NCBI GenBank assembly: GCA_006538405.1
Contig: BJKQ01000012.1
Location: 717,001-781,000, forward strand
Direction of reading: 5' to 3'
Origin: Hansfordia pulvinata
Lineage: Eukaryota > Ascomycota > Sordariomycetes > Xylariales
DNA: 64,000 nucleotides
The notes beneath the pieces are model-generated. The model was not told the DNA's origin. It worked only from the letters and a program-made list of their open reading frames with translations, and ran no database searches. Made by a program: the position numbers and the translations under genes. Shown here piece by piece: positions 33,414 to 44,706 of this stretch (positions are counted from its first letter, which is position 1; each line of letters starts with the position of its first letter).

Positions 33414-35489
33414 ATGGACGTCGCCTCGCACTTCTCAGGCGGAGGCGCGGGTCCGATCAGGGACACGGGGGTGGCCGAGTCGCCGAGCCAGATATGCGTC
33501 AGTCCTCCTCCCCCCCCCCCTTCTCCCCCTTTTTTTCTTTCTTCTCTAAACACCGAGAAGCCACCACTGACGAGAGGTCTCGATGCAGTGCGCCGTCCTC
33601 CAGAAGGCAGGGCTCGCCAACGTCCTCGACCCCAGGAGCGAGGCCTACCAGACCCGGGTGCGGTCGTACTGGTCCGTGTGCGCCCGGCTGAGGCCGTACT
33701 GCATCGTCCAGCCCGCGACGGCCGGCGAGGTCGCCCTGGCCGTCACCACGCTCGTCTCCAAGACGCCGTACGACTTTGCCGTCCGCGGCGGCGGGCACAC
33801 GGTGTGGGCAGGCTCGAACAACAGTGTGTCTTTTTTCCTACTTACCTTTTCTTTTCTTTTCTGTCGTCAGGGGAAGGGGGTTGGGGGAAGACAGACGCAC
33901 AGCAGCGCACATTACCAGAAACCATCACGGGACCGGATCCTCTGAACTGAACTAACCCGAAGCTGACATGTCACGATTCACACAGTCGACAACGGTGTCA
34001 CCATCGATCTCGGTACGCCCTCTTTCCTACCCCCGTCCGCCCCCTATCGTGGGGCACTTTCGCCCCCTCCCCGGGCTGACCCCGTAGCTGCGCAGGCCTG
34101 ATGAACGCGACCACGTACGACGCCGAGGCGGGGACGGCCTCGGTGGGGCCCGGCGCGACCTGGGGCGCCGTGTACAAGGCCCTCGAGCCCCACGGCGTCG
34201 CCGTCGTGGGCGGGCGCGCGGCCGGCGTCGGCGTCGCCGGCTTCATCACGGGCGGCGGGAACTCGTTCTACACGGCCCGCCGGGGCTTCGCGTGCGACAA
34301 TGTGGTCAACTTCCAGGTCGTCCTGGCCACGGGGTGAGTCCTTGTTTTATTCTCCTTCTTCTGCTTCTTCACGTCCTTGCTCTTTTCCGAGACGGCGGGG
34401 GCGTCGTGGGAGGAGAGAGAGCAAGAGAAAGAGACAAGGAGAGAAGAGATCGTTGCTAAACCCCCCGGTGCAAGCGAGATTCTGGACGCCAACGCCACCA
34501 CCAACGCCGACCTGTTCCAGGCGCTCAAGGGCGGCAGCTCCAACTTCGGCATCGTCACCCGCTTCGACCTGGCGGCCTTCCCGGCCCCGGACCTCTGGGG
34601 CGGGGTCGTGGTGTACCCGGCGTCGGCCACGGGCCGGCTGATCGAGGCCCACGTCGCCTGGGTCGACGCCGTCGAGCGGCACCAGGACGCCTCGGCCGTC
34701 CTGCTCTTCACCCGCATGCCGGCGCTCGACGGCATCCACGTCCTGGCCGCCTACGAGGACACGACCGGCGCCGTCGCGGGCCCCGCGTTCGACGGCTTCA
34801 TGGCCGTCCCCGGCCGCCTGTCGTCGACCATGCGCGTCGACAGCCTGTACAACCTCAACAAGGAGCTCGACCAGGCCGACGGCTACTCGTAAGGAATGCC
34901 CCCAGCCCCGGCCGCGGGATGAAAAAAACGGGCTCATCTGCCGCCGCCGCCGACCACGACGAAAGCGCTGACCCTGGAGTTTTCCAACAGAGACATCTGG
35001 TTCGCCCTGACGGCCAAGAACGACCGGCGCATGTGCGAGGAGGCCGCGCGCCTGCACGAGCAGTTCGTCGCGGACTGGGAGGCGCAGTCGCCCGACGGCG
35101 ACTTCATCACGCAGCTGATCCTGCAGGCGGTGCCGACCGTCTTCAGCAGGCACTCGGCGGCGCGCGGCGGCAACGTGCTGGGCCTCGACCGGGAGTCGGA
35201 AAACGCCGTCATGATCCAGTGCACGCTGGCGGTCCACGGGGCCGAGCAGGCGGCGCTGGCCCGCCGGCGCATGGGGGCCTACCGGGGCGCGGTGGCGCGG
35301 GCGGCCGAGGCGCTGGGCGCCGCCGTGGACTGGGAGTACATCGGCTACGCGGACGCGTCGCAGGACCCGCTCCGGAGCTACGGCGAGGCCAACGTCCGCA
35401 AGATGCGGGACGTCGCCGCGCGGTACGACCCGGCCGGCGTCTTCCAGACCCGGATGCCAGGCGGGTTCAAGATCTCCAGGGTCAAGTGA
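33414..35489 (+). CDS. FAD-dependent oxidase, PCMH/berberine bridge enzyme type
   Basis: Exons 33414-33497, 33589-33823, 33986-34012 (27-bp microexon), 34096-34333, 34475-34888 and 34991-35489; 1497 bp, 498 residues, phases all agree. The FAD-binding PCMH domain has the covalent-FAD motif [13 protein letters not shown] (His about residue 98), then [54 protein letters not shown]. The C-terminal BBE motif is [22 protein letters not shown]. Known members oxidise alcohols, sugars or secondary-metabolite intermediates with O2; the substrate here is unknown. The second Cys that makes FAD bicovalent is not evident. Unlike many BBE-like enzymes no signal peptide is visible in the chosen N-terminus ([11 protein letters not shown]), so either the enzyme is intracellular or a 5' exon was missed. 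Start confidence is lower than for the body. Confidence 0.9.
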
Positions 35490-36760
35490 GTTGGTGGGGG
35501 GCTAGCCTCACCGCTGGTCTGCTTGCCCGGCAAGAGCGTGGCGGTCTTAGCTGTACCATTTTGGGCAGTGATGGAAAACAAGGAAAAGGGGGGGACGGGG
35601 GCACTTGTTGATGCCGCGACGTCAGTCAGTGTTCCCTTCATACCTACTCGTAGTGAAGAAAAAGTGATACTGTGTGCCGATGTCGTCGGCATCCACGCAG
35701 GTGCATAATTCAGGCTACTGTCGAACTACTTCGTAATCCCGCAAGTGCGCAGCTTCACACGAGAAACGTGCATGCCTGGGTTCGCTTCGAACTCTGCTGG
35801 TAGTCCAGAGCAGCTACTCGTACTCGGAGTTCAGGGTTGAGGCCTTGGCCTTGGAGGTGATGCGACAGACTGGGCCCGCCAAGCTCGAGTCCTGCAGACC
35901 GCAAGCAGCATCGACGGCGATAGTGCGTGCCTGGTGTAAGCTTGTTCGAAGCAGAGACCCGCGTCGGCGATTAACGAGTCGAGTGCACACCAATATCTTG
36001 TATGAGATGAACACCTAGTTTCAAGCAGACTACTCGTACTTGGTTCAGTGGATCGCGAATGCGCCAGTGTGATGGCGCCTCTCGGGACGAAGCGACGGTC
36101 GAGGGTGCTAAGAATAGAGCAGCAGTGGCCAGCACTCGTACGCAGCGAGTGCTCAGCAGCTCGTGCGCATCGAGGGCCGTGTATCTGGGCGGGTTTCACA
36201 CGGGAGAGTCTGGTCGCAGGTCATTTTGGGGGGCGGCGCCGGCGTTCATCTTGGCACGGCGCAGAAGAACGCAGCGGCGCTCGTGGTATCCGGCGCTCGA
36301 GTAAGAGTACTCGTAGTAGACCAAGGGAAGACCGGGGCGAGGCTCGCAGAGACAACGAGGCGGGCGGGACGGCTCTGGCTCTGTGCCACCGCGCCACTGG
36401 AGCACGCCGAGACGGCCGAGCGAGTGCCGTAAAGTCAAGGGCGACGGAGGTGTCGTGACAAGGTGTCGCGTCAGAGGCTTAAAGGGGGAAGAGTCAGGAC
36501 TATCGAGGCGCGTTGGTGGTGCCAGCGAGTGCCAATCAACGGTGTGCAAAGCAGGCACGCAGGGTGACGATGATGGTGGACAGCGATGGTCGTGGTGGTC
36601 GTGGCATTGGCCCATGGAATGGAAAGAATGCCGAGAAGACGGGCCAAGCAGAGGGCGGTACCTGCAGGCTCCACTAAGGCTCCCAGCACGAGGTCCTCCT
36701 CTACCGCTACGAGTACCTCTAACCTTTGGAAGTACTGAGCACGGCGTGGCACACTGGAAA

Positions 36761-36810
36761 GGTACGAGTACTCGGGTTAGATGTACTCGTAGATGTCTAC
36801 GAGTACTCGC
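36761..36810. promoter_or_regulatory. Cluster of TACGAGTACTCG(TA) palindromes
   Basis: Three copies within 50 bp: GGTACGAGTACTCGGG (36761-36776), TGTACTCGTAGA (36783-36794) and CTACGAGTACTCGC (36798-36811). Function is unknown; a dyad-symmetric binding site is one possibility. Confidence 0.4.
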
Positions 36811-37810
36811 AGAGGGAGGACATACATGTAGCCCTGAGCGACTGGAGGTCGCGGGGCCCCCAGCAGCGGAGGAGACTGTTCGAGCCCTGTTTTGGAAGGC
36901 GGCCCGGTTTTCTTTCATTTGACATCTTGCCATTTCCGAGGTTCCCACATGCGAACCGTGCCACACGGACCAGCACCAATACACCCGGCATGAGCCTGCC
37001 GGACGTCGATTCATCAGCCCCAGTGTTCGCACGAGTAGTCTGGCCAGGCCTTTTCCCAAGCTGGCTGTCTCCTTCAGGGAATTCATATGGTGACAGCGCT
37101 CGTGGAAACTATGTTGCAGGGAATCTCAGTGTTGTGTCGCGGCTGCAGCACTCGAAAGCTGGTCAGGTAATGGGCCACCTGTTTCCAATGGCAAGCATGC
37201 TTCAACATGTACGAGTAGGTAGGTACCTGGTAGCGAGCGCCCTCTCGTATTGCCGTTTACGGTCATCTCCCCACATCGGCGTGGGCCCACCAGGAGAAAA
37301 GCTTGACAGTCCCGGCCTACGAGCATTCGTACTGCCACTGCGAGCTGCATCGCAGCACGGTACTTGCTCTTAGGGTTTGAGTACATGACTAGATCCGCTT
37401 GGTGCCGCTCTTTGACCAGCGATCACAGCATAGGAGACGGTACAGGTACGAGAGCAATCGGTCTTCTTTCTCAATGGAAGCACATGACCCGACCAGACAA
37501 ACCCAACGGCCAGCGGGAGACGGGGCCGCGATCCGATCCCAATTTGTTCATGACCGGCCCAGCCTTAGGCACGATGATGTCGATTGGATGCTCAAAACTC
37601 CCCCGGGGTTGCATTCCGCACCTGGAATCACGATTCCGGCTGTGACGGCCGTTACGGGGCCCGTCAAGCAGAGCCATATCGCGGGCTCATGGTGCACGAA
37701 CAGACGTTTGCTGCAACGAGTTCTTAGTATGGGTCATTGACTGGGTTCATACCCAAATCAACTGCCAGGACGAGAACTGGTATTATGAAGGACTCGTCAT
37801 GCCACGACCT

Positions 37811-37864
37811 GGGCACGCTGGGCACGCTGGGCACGCTGGGCACGCTGGGCACGCTGGGCACGCT
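37811..37864. repeat. Six perfect copies of the 9-bp unit GGGCACGCT
   Basis: 54 bp of exact tandem repeat in otherwise unique intergenic DNA. Open in several frames, but no gene is inferred. Confidence 0.95.
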
Positions 37865-39519
37865 GGCGCGTGTGCGGCACTGCGCTCCACCGTTGCTGTC
37901 AGCGTTAATCAAAAGTTCTACCCCGGTATCCTTGGTTCCTTTTTCTGCGATGCTTGCAATCCACGCGGCCACTTCTTGAACGCGGTGAGAGCGCGACGCT
38001 GGCGAAATCTCTTCAGCTTGACCTGGCATCTGCATCTGCCTCGATTGACCCCGTACGCCCCTCTCCGTACGCGATCCGTAAAATACGAAGCCTTCTTGCA
38101 TACGAGTACATGTAGATATCTGTTGTATCTGGGTACGGATGAGCCGCGGTGGCCCCCACGAACAGCGGCTGGGGTCAAGGTATCGGATACATGTACGCGT
38201 AGCACTTTAGGGCTGGCGACGGCCAATTCGGCTGTGGGTGACTCGACAAAATCAGCTGTCCCGCATCTTGCCCGACCACCACCACCACGGCCAGCTTGAA
38301 ATTCTGCCACCCAGCACAGCACAGCACAGCCAGCAAAGCAAAGCACCCCCGAAATTGCCAGAGCGCCGGGTCCGGCCGTGACCAACTGACTGGTCTCTCG
38401 ACGCTTCGATATCCCAGGCCGGGATATCGCGTTGACGGCTCTGCGCGGCTACGATACGCGACCCGCAACGCATCGCACCGCATCGCACTGCATCGCACCG
38501 CACCGTACCGCACCGCAACCCACTACCGCCATTGCGCGCCAGCCATCACGCCCCATCCCCTTCCGACCGGTCCTGCTGATCATCCTCCGCGAGTATCCGT
38601 ATCCTGGCCTTGCCTCACATCCGCAACCGCAACCCCACCTCAGAACGGCAACGCCTCCAAGAGCATACGACTACCCGGGTGCCGGACTGTCCACCTGGAC
38701 CTGCCACGCCTGTAGCACTCCCTTACCGACCGTGCTACCATCTCACCCCGGCGGCTGCTGGTTCTCGTCCCCAGCCGGCTCGTGCGCACCGGACCATCAT
38801 CGCACAGCATCGCCGCGTTACCGTCGTCCCATCTGACTGCAGGACCCCTGGCCTCATCCTCGTCACCCTATTAGCCCTTGTTGGTTCGACGCCGCCCCTC
38901 GTAACCCCGACCTCGACGCCCCGGCATGTCACCCTGACGAAACCCCCGTCAGCCCTCGTGTGCGCCCTACCTGCCGCCCATGGCAACACGCCCCCGGCCG
39001 CTATCCAATTTTTCTGCATCTCTTAGGAGGCGACCGCTCGATGGTCGTCACCAGCGTTGCGTTGACACTGGACTTTGACGACCACCTGTACGAGTCCTCG
39101 TGCCCGCAATTGAACCGACTTCAACCAAGGCGACTGGCCGTCTTCGACCCGAGTGACAACGAGCCGGCCCGCCCTCGTCTTTAACTACTCGTCACGTTCT
39201 TGTGGAATACGAGTACTTGCCTAAACTCGCACCTACGTAATTAACATCAGCTAGCCAGCCTTGGGCCCGTCTTGATCCGGCCGGCGCACGCTGGTCGACA
39301 CTGACTCTTCTCCCCCTCTCATCACTCCTCGTTCGCCGGGCTCTCCTCACACCCGCTCGCTCGGCAACCTCGACTTTCATCTTCTGGATCCCCCGATCCG
39401 TCCCAGGCTGTCCCACTCTTGCCTCCTCCGTCATCTCTTTAGCCTCCGCGACTCGCCCGTCCCTCCCTCTGCCGGCGCCGGCTCTGGCCCAGCCGTTCGA
39501 GTACCAGCTTACCAGAGTC

Positions 39520-41941
39520 ATGGCCGCCCCAACTACGCCCGCCCCAGAGACATCGCCGGCCATGCTGCATGACACCAACCCAAACCCGCCCTCGCCGGTG
39601 GATCACGCGACGATCACGCCCCAAGCCCTACCCTCTGGATCGGCGCCCGCGTCACCCTCGCCCACTGACCACCACCCTCACCCAGCCGCCGACTCGCTTG
39701 CGCACGCAGCTTCGGGTTTGGCTTTGGCTTCGCCTTCGGCGTCCGCTTCTTCAGCATCGGCCTCTTCTGCCTCTGCTGCCGCCTTTGCCGCCACATCTGT
39801 CACCCCCGACGGCGACGCCCCGCCCGCACGTGAGTACATACCTATTCGATCCCTTCCCGCCCTCGTCAAGCTCTCCCGCCGCGGCCTCCCCCTGCCCTGT
39901 CTCCAGCTTTCATCATCTCCACCCCCGTGCAAGCACCAGCACAAGCACAATCACAAGCACGCCTGCAAGCACCTACCAGACGTCACCACCAAGGCACCGT
40001 CCCGCTCCCAAGCCAAGCCACCTGGCCCAGCTTCTCCGGAGCGCATTGCGCGCGCGACCTGGTGGTGTCTGGCGCGGGCCTGGACCACACCCCAACGCCG
40101 CCACTGCCACCGCCTGCTTGAACCCTACCCTGCGTGCCTGTCCCCCCATCCGCCCCGTATTGTCTCACCTGGGCGGCCGTCACGTCCGTACTGCCCTCAA
40201 TATTGATTGCTGCAATCTACCTGGCCCGATCGTCGCCGAGTCTGAGCGGCAAGCCGGCGCTGCGTCTGTCCTGTGCTTGTGCCCTAGTGGCCTTCTCCCT
40301 GCCCCATCCCTACTCGTCCTTCCTCTCGTGCCCGTGCCTCTTCAACCTGCTGCTCCCACTGCCCGCACCCTGGTCCGGCCTACCGTCGCATCAGAATCCA
40401 CCAAGGAAGCTCTAGCGACGCAATTACTTAATTGACTGACCTGTACCCCAGCCCTCGACACGCCCGCTTCCCCGCACCCCACACCTCCATCACAGCCCAC
40501 GGAAGCCCAGGCCTGCCAAGCTGCGCCTCTGATAATAAGCCCGCCCGCTGCCTCTGCGGGCTCCATCATTATCAGCCCGCCCGCCAACTCGCCAGACCAT
40601 GCAAACAGGCGCCTCTCTTCTTCTGGGCCCAAGATGCTGCTGACCGACTGGTGCAAGGCCACGGCGTCTCCCTTGCTTCGCCTGCGCCGGACATCCCATT
40701 TGAGCCCCATTGATCGCGCTTCGCTTGAGCAGGCCTGTGACGACGATCTTGTCAGCAGGGACAAGACGAAGCAGAAGGAGGCTGTCAAGCGCTTTCTAGC
40801 TACCCGCATAAGAAATGATTGGGCTTTCCCTTGGCCACCGCCCGACGCTTCCAAGTCGCCAACGTCACCCAGCACAGAGACCCCTCAGTCGCCGGCTGGC
40901 GAGAAGTCGGCTGCCACCGACACGGCCGACGCAGCGCCAAAGGCGGCACCCGAAATAAACCCCACGGATGACGCGCAAGTAGGGAGTGGCGCGGGAGACA
41001 TTGACGACGACAACGATGACACTGCCTCGGTATACAGCATCATGTCGGAAGACAATGACAACTACCAGCCGAGGATAGAGTGGCTGTCGGACTTTTCCGA
41101 CGAAGACGATCCCTTGCCGCCCTCTGCGTACCGCTTCGACAACCCTGATGCGGTGGGCTCCGCTGTCAAGGCTAGTGAAGCCAGCCGAAGCGACAGGCGC
41201 AGGCGGTCCATTCGCGCCGAGATGGAGTGGAATTCAGGCCTGGCGTGTTTCAATGCCCGACGGGATGCGTGGACTGGCGCCAAAACGGCGCGCATCCGCA
41301 CAAAGGCGCCATCCCAGGCGACCTCTGAATCGAGGCGCTTGTCGTGGTGGAGGCTGTCCGGCGGCACTTCGATCACGGACGGTGCTGGCAGCTCGTCCCC
41401 TGCGAGCCCTGCAACCCAGGTTTCTGGAGACACGACCGCCGTGTCCTCTTCCGACGGCGACTCCAAAGTCGACCCCATCGAGAATGCCTCGAAGTACCCC
41501 GTCGAGGTACTCATACCCACCCCTCCGCCCCTGCTGCCGCCTGCCAATCCCATGCGTGCGTCAATCACACCGCACGCCTATCCAGCAATCTACGACAAGA
41601 TCGTCATCCACGCCTTGACGCCGGCATGCCCTATCAACTTGGGCGATATGGCCAAGGCTTGCGTGACGGGGTGGAAACGCGACGGCGAGTGGCCGTATCG
41701 GCAACCCAGTGCCCCGCAGGTCGCAGCTGTGCGGCAAAAGAAGCCCGAGCATGGCATGTCGAACGGCGTCAGGAGAATGTCGATGAGCATATTAGGGAGG
41801 AGAGACAGCAAGCCCAGTTCGCCCTCGTCGCCAACAGATGGTATGAATGGGCCCAAGGGCATCAGAAGAAGTCTGCAAAAGGTTCTGGGGTTGGGGCAGG
41901 GGCATGAGAGGCAGGGGAGCAATGGGACGGTTGCCCAGTGA
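39520..41941 (+). CDS. DUF4050 / Gag1-like clamp domain protein (5' structure tentative)
   Basis: The secure part is the last exon, 40452-41941 (acceptor TGACTGACCTGTACCCCAG with a good branch site). It contains LTDWCKATASPLL, ASLEQACDDDLVSRDKTKQKE, WAFPWPP, an acidic stretch, SVYSIMSEDNDNYQP, ARRDAWTGAK, and at about 40 kDa downstream the conserved VEVLIPTPPPLLPPANPMR, YDKIVIHALTPACPINL and WKRDGEWPYR. The last blocks match the DUF4050/Gag1-like domain of fungal proteins linked in yeast to TORC1/EGO. That link is family knowledge and my assignment is moderate. The C-terminus is basic and Ser-rich. A Pro/Ser/Ala-rich first exon from ATG 39520 to a GTGAGT donor at 39840 is plausible. However, its phase does not match the next exon, so an intermediate exon, another donor or missing bases must be assumed. 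Confidence 0.6.
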
Positions 41942-42326
41942 TGCCCGTGTGGGCGACGATATTTATCTCTTTTTATTGCGTTTGCTGGGAGTATGAGCGG
42001 AGTCTCGGGTCAATACCCTGCATTTCCGGCGGCGTTGCATTTGCTCTGGGGTCCCAGCTGGGACGGTTCTGTATACCCCAATCTGACATGTGCTTCACAT
42101 CGCCCCTCCGCACTGAGCTATAGCTAATTGAGCTCGTCGAATAATGTTTACCAATATCAAGGTGCCAAACATCGCCGCAAGACGCCGCGCTACACAATCA
42201 TACACACAGCCATGTTCAAATCATACTGTTCATTCATTTGACAGACATGAGAAATTATCCTCCGCTCCTCTGGTCCCTCTTGCCCATTCCCGAACACAAT
42301 CGTGCCGCCGACCGCCGTCTAGTTTC
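41942..42326. other. Intergenic, convergent
   Basis: 385 bp between the 3' ends of the DUF4050 gene (+) and the NmrA-like gene (-). Only 3' untranslated-type sequence is seen. Confidence 0.5.
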
Positions 42327-43524
42327 TTACAGCAGACCCTCACTCTTCTGCCGCTGGAGGAAGTCGGCGTAGCTGGCCGTCTCGACGGGCTTGCGCAGCT
42401 TGTCGGGCCCGATCCAGCCCTCGACGCCGCCCATGTAGCCAAACTCCTCGACGTAGGCGGGCCCTTCGAGGATCTCGCGGGGGATGCCGGTCTGGGCCCG
42501 CAGCGCGTCGAAGCCGACCTGGACCAAGGCGACTCCGCCGGCGGCGGGGGCGGCGGCGGCGGGTCCCCCGGAAGAAGCGGAGGAGGGGAGCCCCTTGGCC
42601 TCGGCCCACAGGGCGAGGTACTCGGGGGCGGAGAGGTAGCTGTCGCGGTCGTGGGCGAGCAGGCGGGCGCCGGCGGGCTCGTCGAGGACGAGGGCGCGGA
42701 CGAACGGGCCGGCGGACCGGGCGACGTCGATGATGGGCATGCGCATCGTGGCTCCCGGGCAGGGGAGGACGGCCATGGGGCGCCGGTGGCCGGGTGGGTC
42801 GTGGTCGGGCGCAGGAAGGGGTTGGTGGCGTAGGCGCCCATATAGACGTAGGAGACGCGGCCGGCCAGTGCGCCGCCGCCGCCGCCGGCCGAGGCCGAGG
42901 CGTGCGTGGCGTCGATGTAGTCGACGACGTCGGCCTTGGCCGGCCAGTGCAGGCTGGCGTACTTGCCGCCCGAGTGGCGGCGCATGGGGCCCAGGGCCGA
43001 GTAGACGTAGCGCTCGAGCGTGGGGGGCTTTGATGACCCGTCGGCCTCCTCCTCCTCCTCCGCCTCGCGGACGACCTGGGCCGCGGCGTCGGCGGCGTTG
43101 CGGCCCCGACGGGTCTCGGTCTCGTAGGCCAGCTTGGCGGCGGCGTTGTTCGTCTCCTCGTTGATGGCGTCGTCGGTCGCCGCCGCCGCCGCCGCCGCCG
43201 GATCGGCTGGGCTGCTGCCCACTCCCCTGCCCGTGGTGCCCCCGGCCCGGCGGTACGTCTCCCAGAAGTCGGTGTTGACGAAGATGGCCGAGGCGCCGCG
43301 GAAGGCGGCGGCCAGGGAGTCGCGGTCGTCGAGGTCGGCGCGGACGAGGTCGGCGCCGGCGGCGCGCAGGGCGGACGCGGAGGAGGAGGAGTCCGGGTCG
43401 CGGGTCAGGGCGCGGACGCGCCAGCCCGGGGTCGACAGGAAGGTCTCGGCCACGGAGCGGCCCTGGGTCCCCGTGGCGCCGACCACGGCGATGATCTTGG
43501 CGGCGGCGGGGAGGGCGATGCCAT
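42327..43524 (-). CDS. NmrA-like / atypical short-chain dehydrogenase, two apparent single-base losses
   Basis: The N-terminal Rossmann motif AKIIAVVGATGTQGRSV is followed by GWRVRALTRDP, ADLVRADLDDRDSL, AIFVNTDFWET, YVYSALGPMRRHSGGKY, SLHWPAKADVVDYI and, in a second frame, MRMPIIDVARSAGPFVRALV, then GFDALRAQTGIP and the tail EFGYMGGVEGW. This order is that of NmrA-like proteins, which bind NAD(P) and in Aspergillus sense redox state and restrain the GATA factor AreA. Homologues also serve as tailoring reductases. The best ATG (43524) is one base out of frame with the Rossmann strand (ATGGCATC where ATGGGCATC would fit). The frame changes again at 42773-42782 (GCCCCATG where one more C fits). 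With two bases added the length is 1200 bp, 400 codons. Poly-Ala and Glu insertions lie in the middle. Confidence 0.84.
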
Positions 43525-44563
43525 TGTGCGCGAGTGTGTGGGGGGGGGACAGGACAAGGCGTTAAGGTGTGTGATGTGCAGCGCGCAGTGTGCAGAGGCT
43601 GTGGATCTGTGGAATCGGGCGGTGGTGATGGTGTCTGTCTGCTCGAGGTGCTGTCATCCCGGGCCGTGACGGGGGAGGGGCTTTATAGGTCCCATCTCTT
43701 GCCGTCGTGTGCATGCTCGGGGGGAGTGATGGTATCGCCGGACTGGCTGAGGGGTGGCTTACGGGTCGTTCGTGTTGACGGCGAATGCCTAGAGCTATAG
43801 GGTCTGTAGAGAATTGGCTTATAGAGCGCTTGCAACGTGAAGTGGCTTACGCGGTTGTCATTATGGGAAAAGGGGGAGGTCCCCCTCTGGTCTGTTGGTT
43901 ACGGTGGGTCGCCGTGCATGACAGATCCGAACCGTTGCCGCGGGACCGTATCTTGCGGTATCCTGTGTCATGGAAGTATCTGGCTTTACGTAGGTATATG
44001 TGGGAGGCACAATGCTAGGTATTCAATCCACTGTCCAGTGATGCAGTTCATTTTACCGTAGGTGAAAGGTATCCGACGCTTCGGTAGACACCGCGATTAG
44101 CCGGTGACCCTGTTCGACACTGCGTCGAGGTGCAGATTTGCATCACGTAAACGCGGGAGTAAGCCAAGGGTACTCGTAAGCCAGTTCGGCTGGCTCCGAG
44201 CGGCCCCGCCGAGTCTTTGACCGAGGCGCGCCCCGCAAGAGCACACGGTTCCAGGTTGTGGGCCTTCTACTGTACGCGTACCACGCACTCGTACGGCCAG
44301 TAACGGACTCCCCCCCCGAGCCGGACTTAACGGAGGCAACGAACGGGAGGGCGTGCAAGGACGGACGGTGGCTTACGCCCAACTCACCAATGGAAGGCGC
44401 CGCCCAGCCCTTAGCCCGACTGGCTTACACGGGCGAACACCGGCTCAGCTGCCCGCCGTCCGCCGTCCCGCCTCGCCTCGCCTCTCGACCTCCTCGGCCG
44501 TCGTCCACCACGCTCGGCCACCACGGCAAGGCACAGCGAGGCACAGCGAGGCCATAAGCCATC
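43525..44563. promoter_or_regulatory. Divergent promoter (NmrA-like / bZIP) with repeated GGCTTAC
   Basis: 1.04 kb between divergent ATGs. TGGCTTAC(G) or close variants occur at about 43755, 43812, 43843, 43981, 44369 and 44421, and TACTCGTAAGCCAG at 44170-44183 carries the inverse form. Half-sites related to TTACG(TAA) are used by some fungal bZIP factors, so autoregulation by the adjacent bZIP gene is conceivable but not shown. Confidence 0.35.
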
Positions 44564-44668
44564 ATGACAAGCCCGCCCTCTCCCCCCCGCTCCTACCCTG
44601 CCGCTCCTCCAGACAACAGCCCGCCGTCGCAGACAGAGCCCCCGTCCAAGTCTGCCGCACCCGCACCC

Positions 44669-44706
<38 letters not shown>

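Larger units (their letters stand above)
35490..39519. other. Gene-poor interval, 4.0 kb, enriched in TACGAGTA palindromes
   Basis: No coding gene is supported. TACGAGTA/TACTCGTA occurs at about 35645, 35815, 36031, 36308, 36708, 36761, 36783, 36798, 37209, 38101 and 39211, including palindromic GTACGAGTAC(TCG) cores. 37811-37864 is a perfect 9-bp tandem repeat. 38320-38340 is CAGCA/AAGCA-rich, and 38464-38520 is a GCATC/CACCG-type simple repeat. 39240-39519 is the probable leader of the next gene. Confidence 0.5.
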
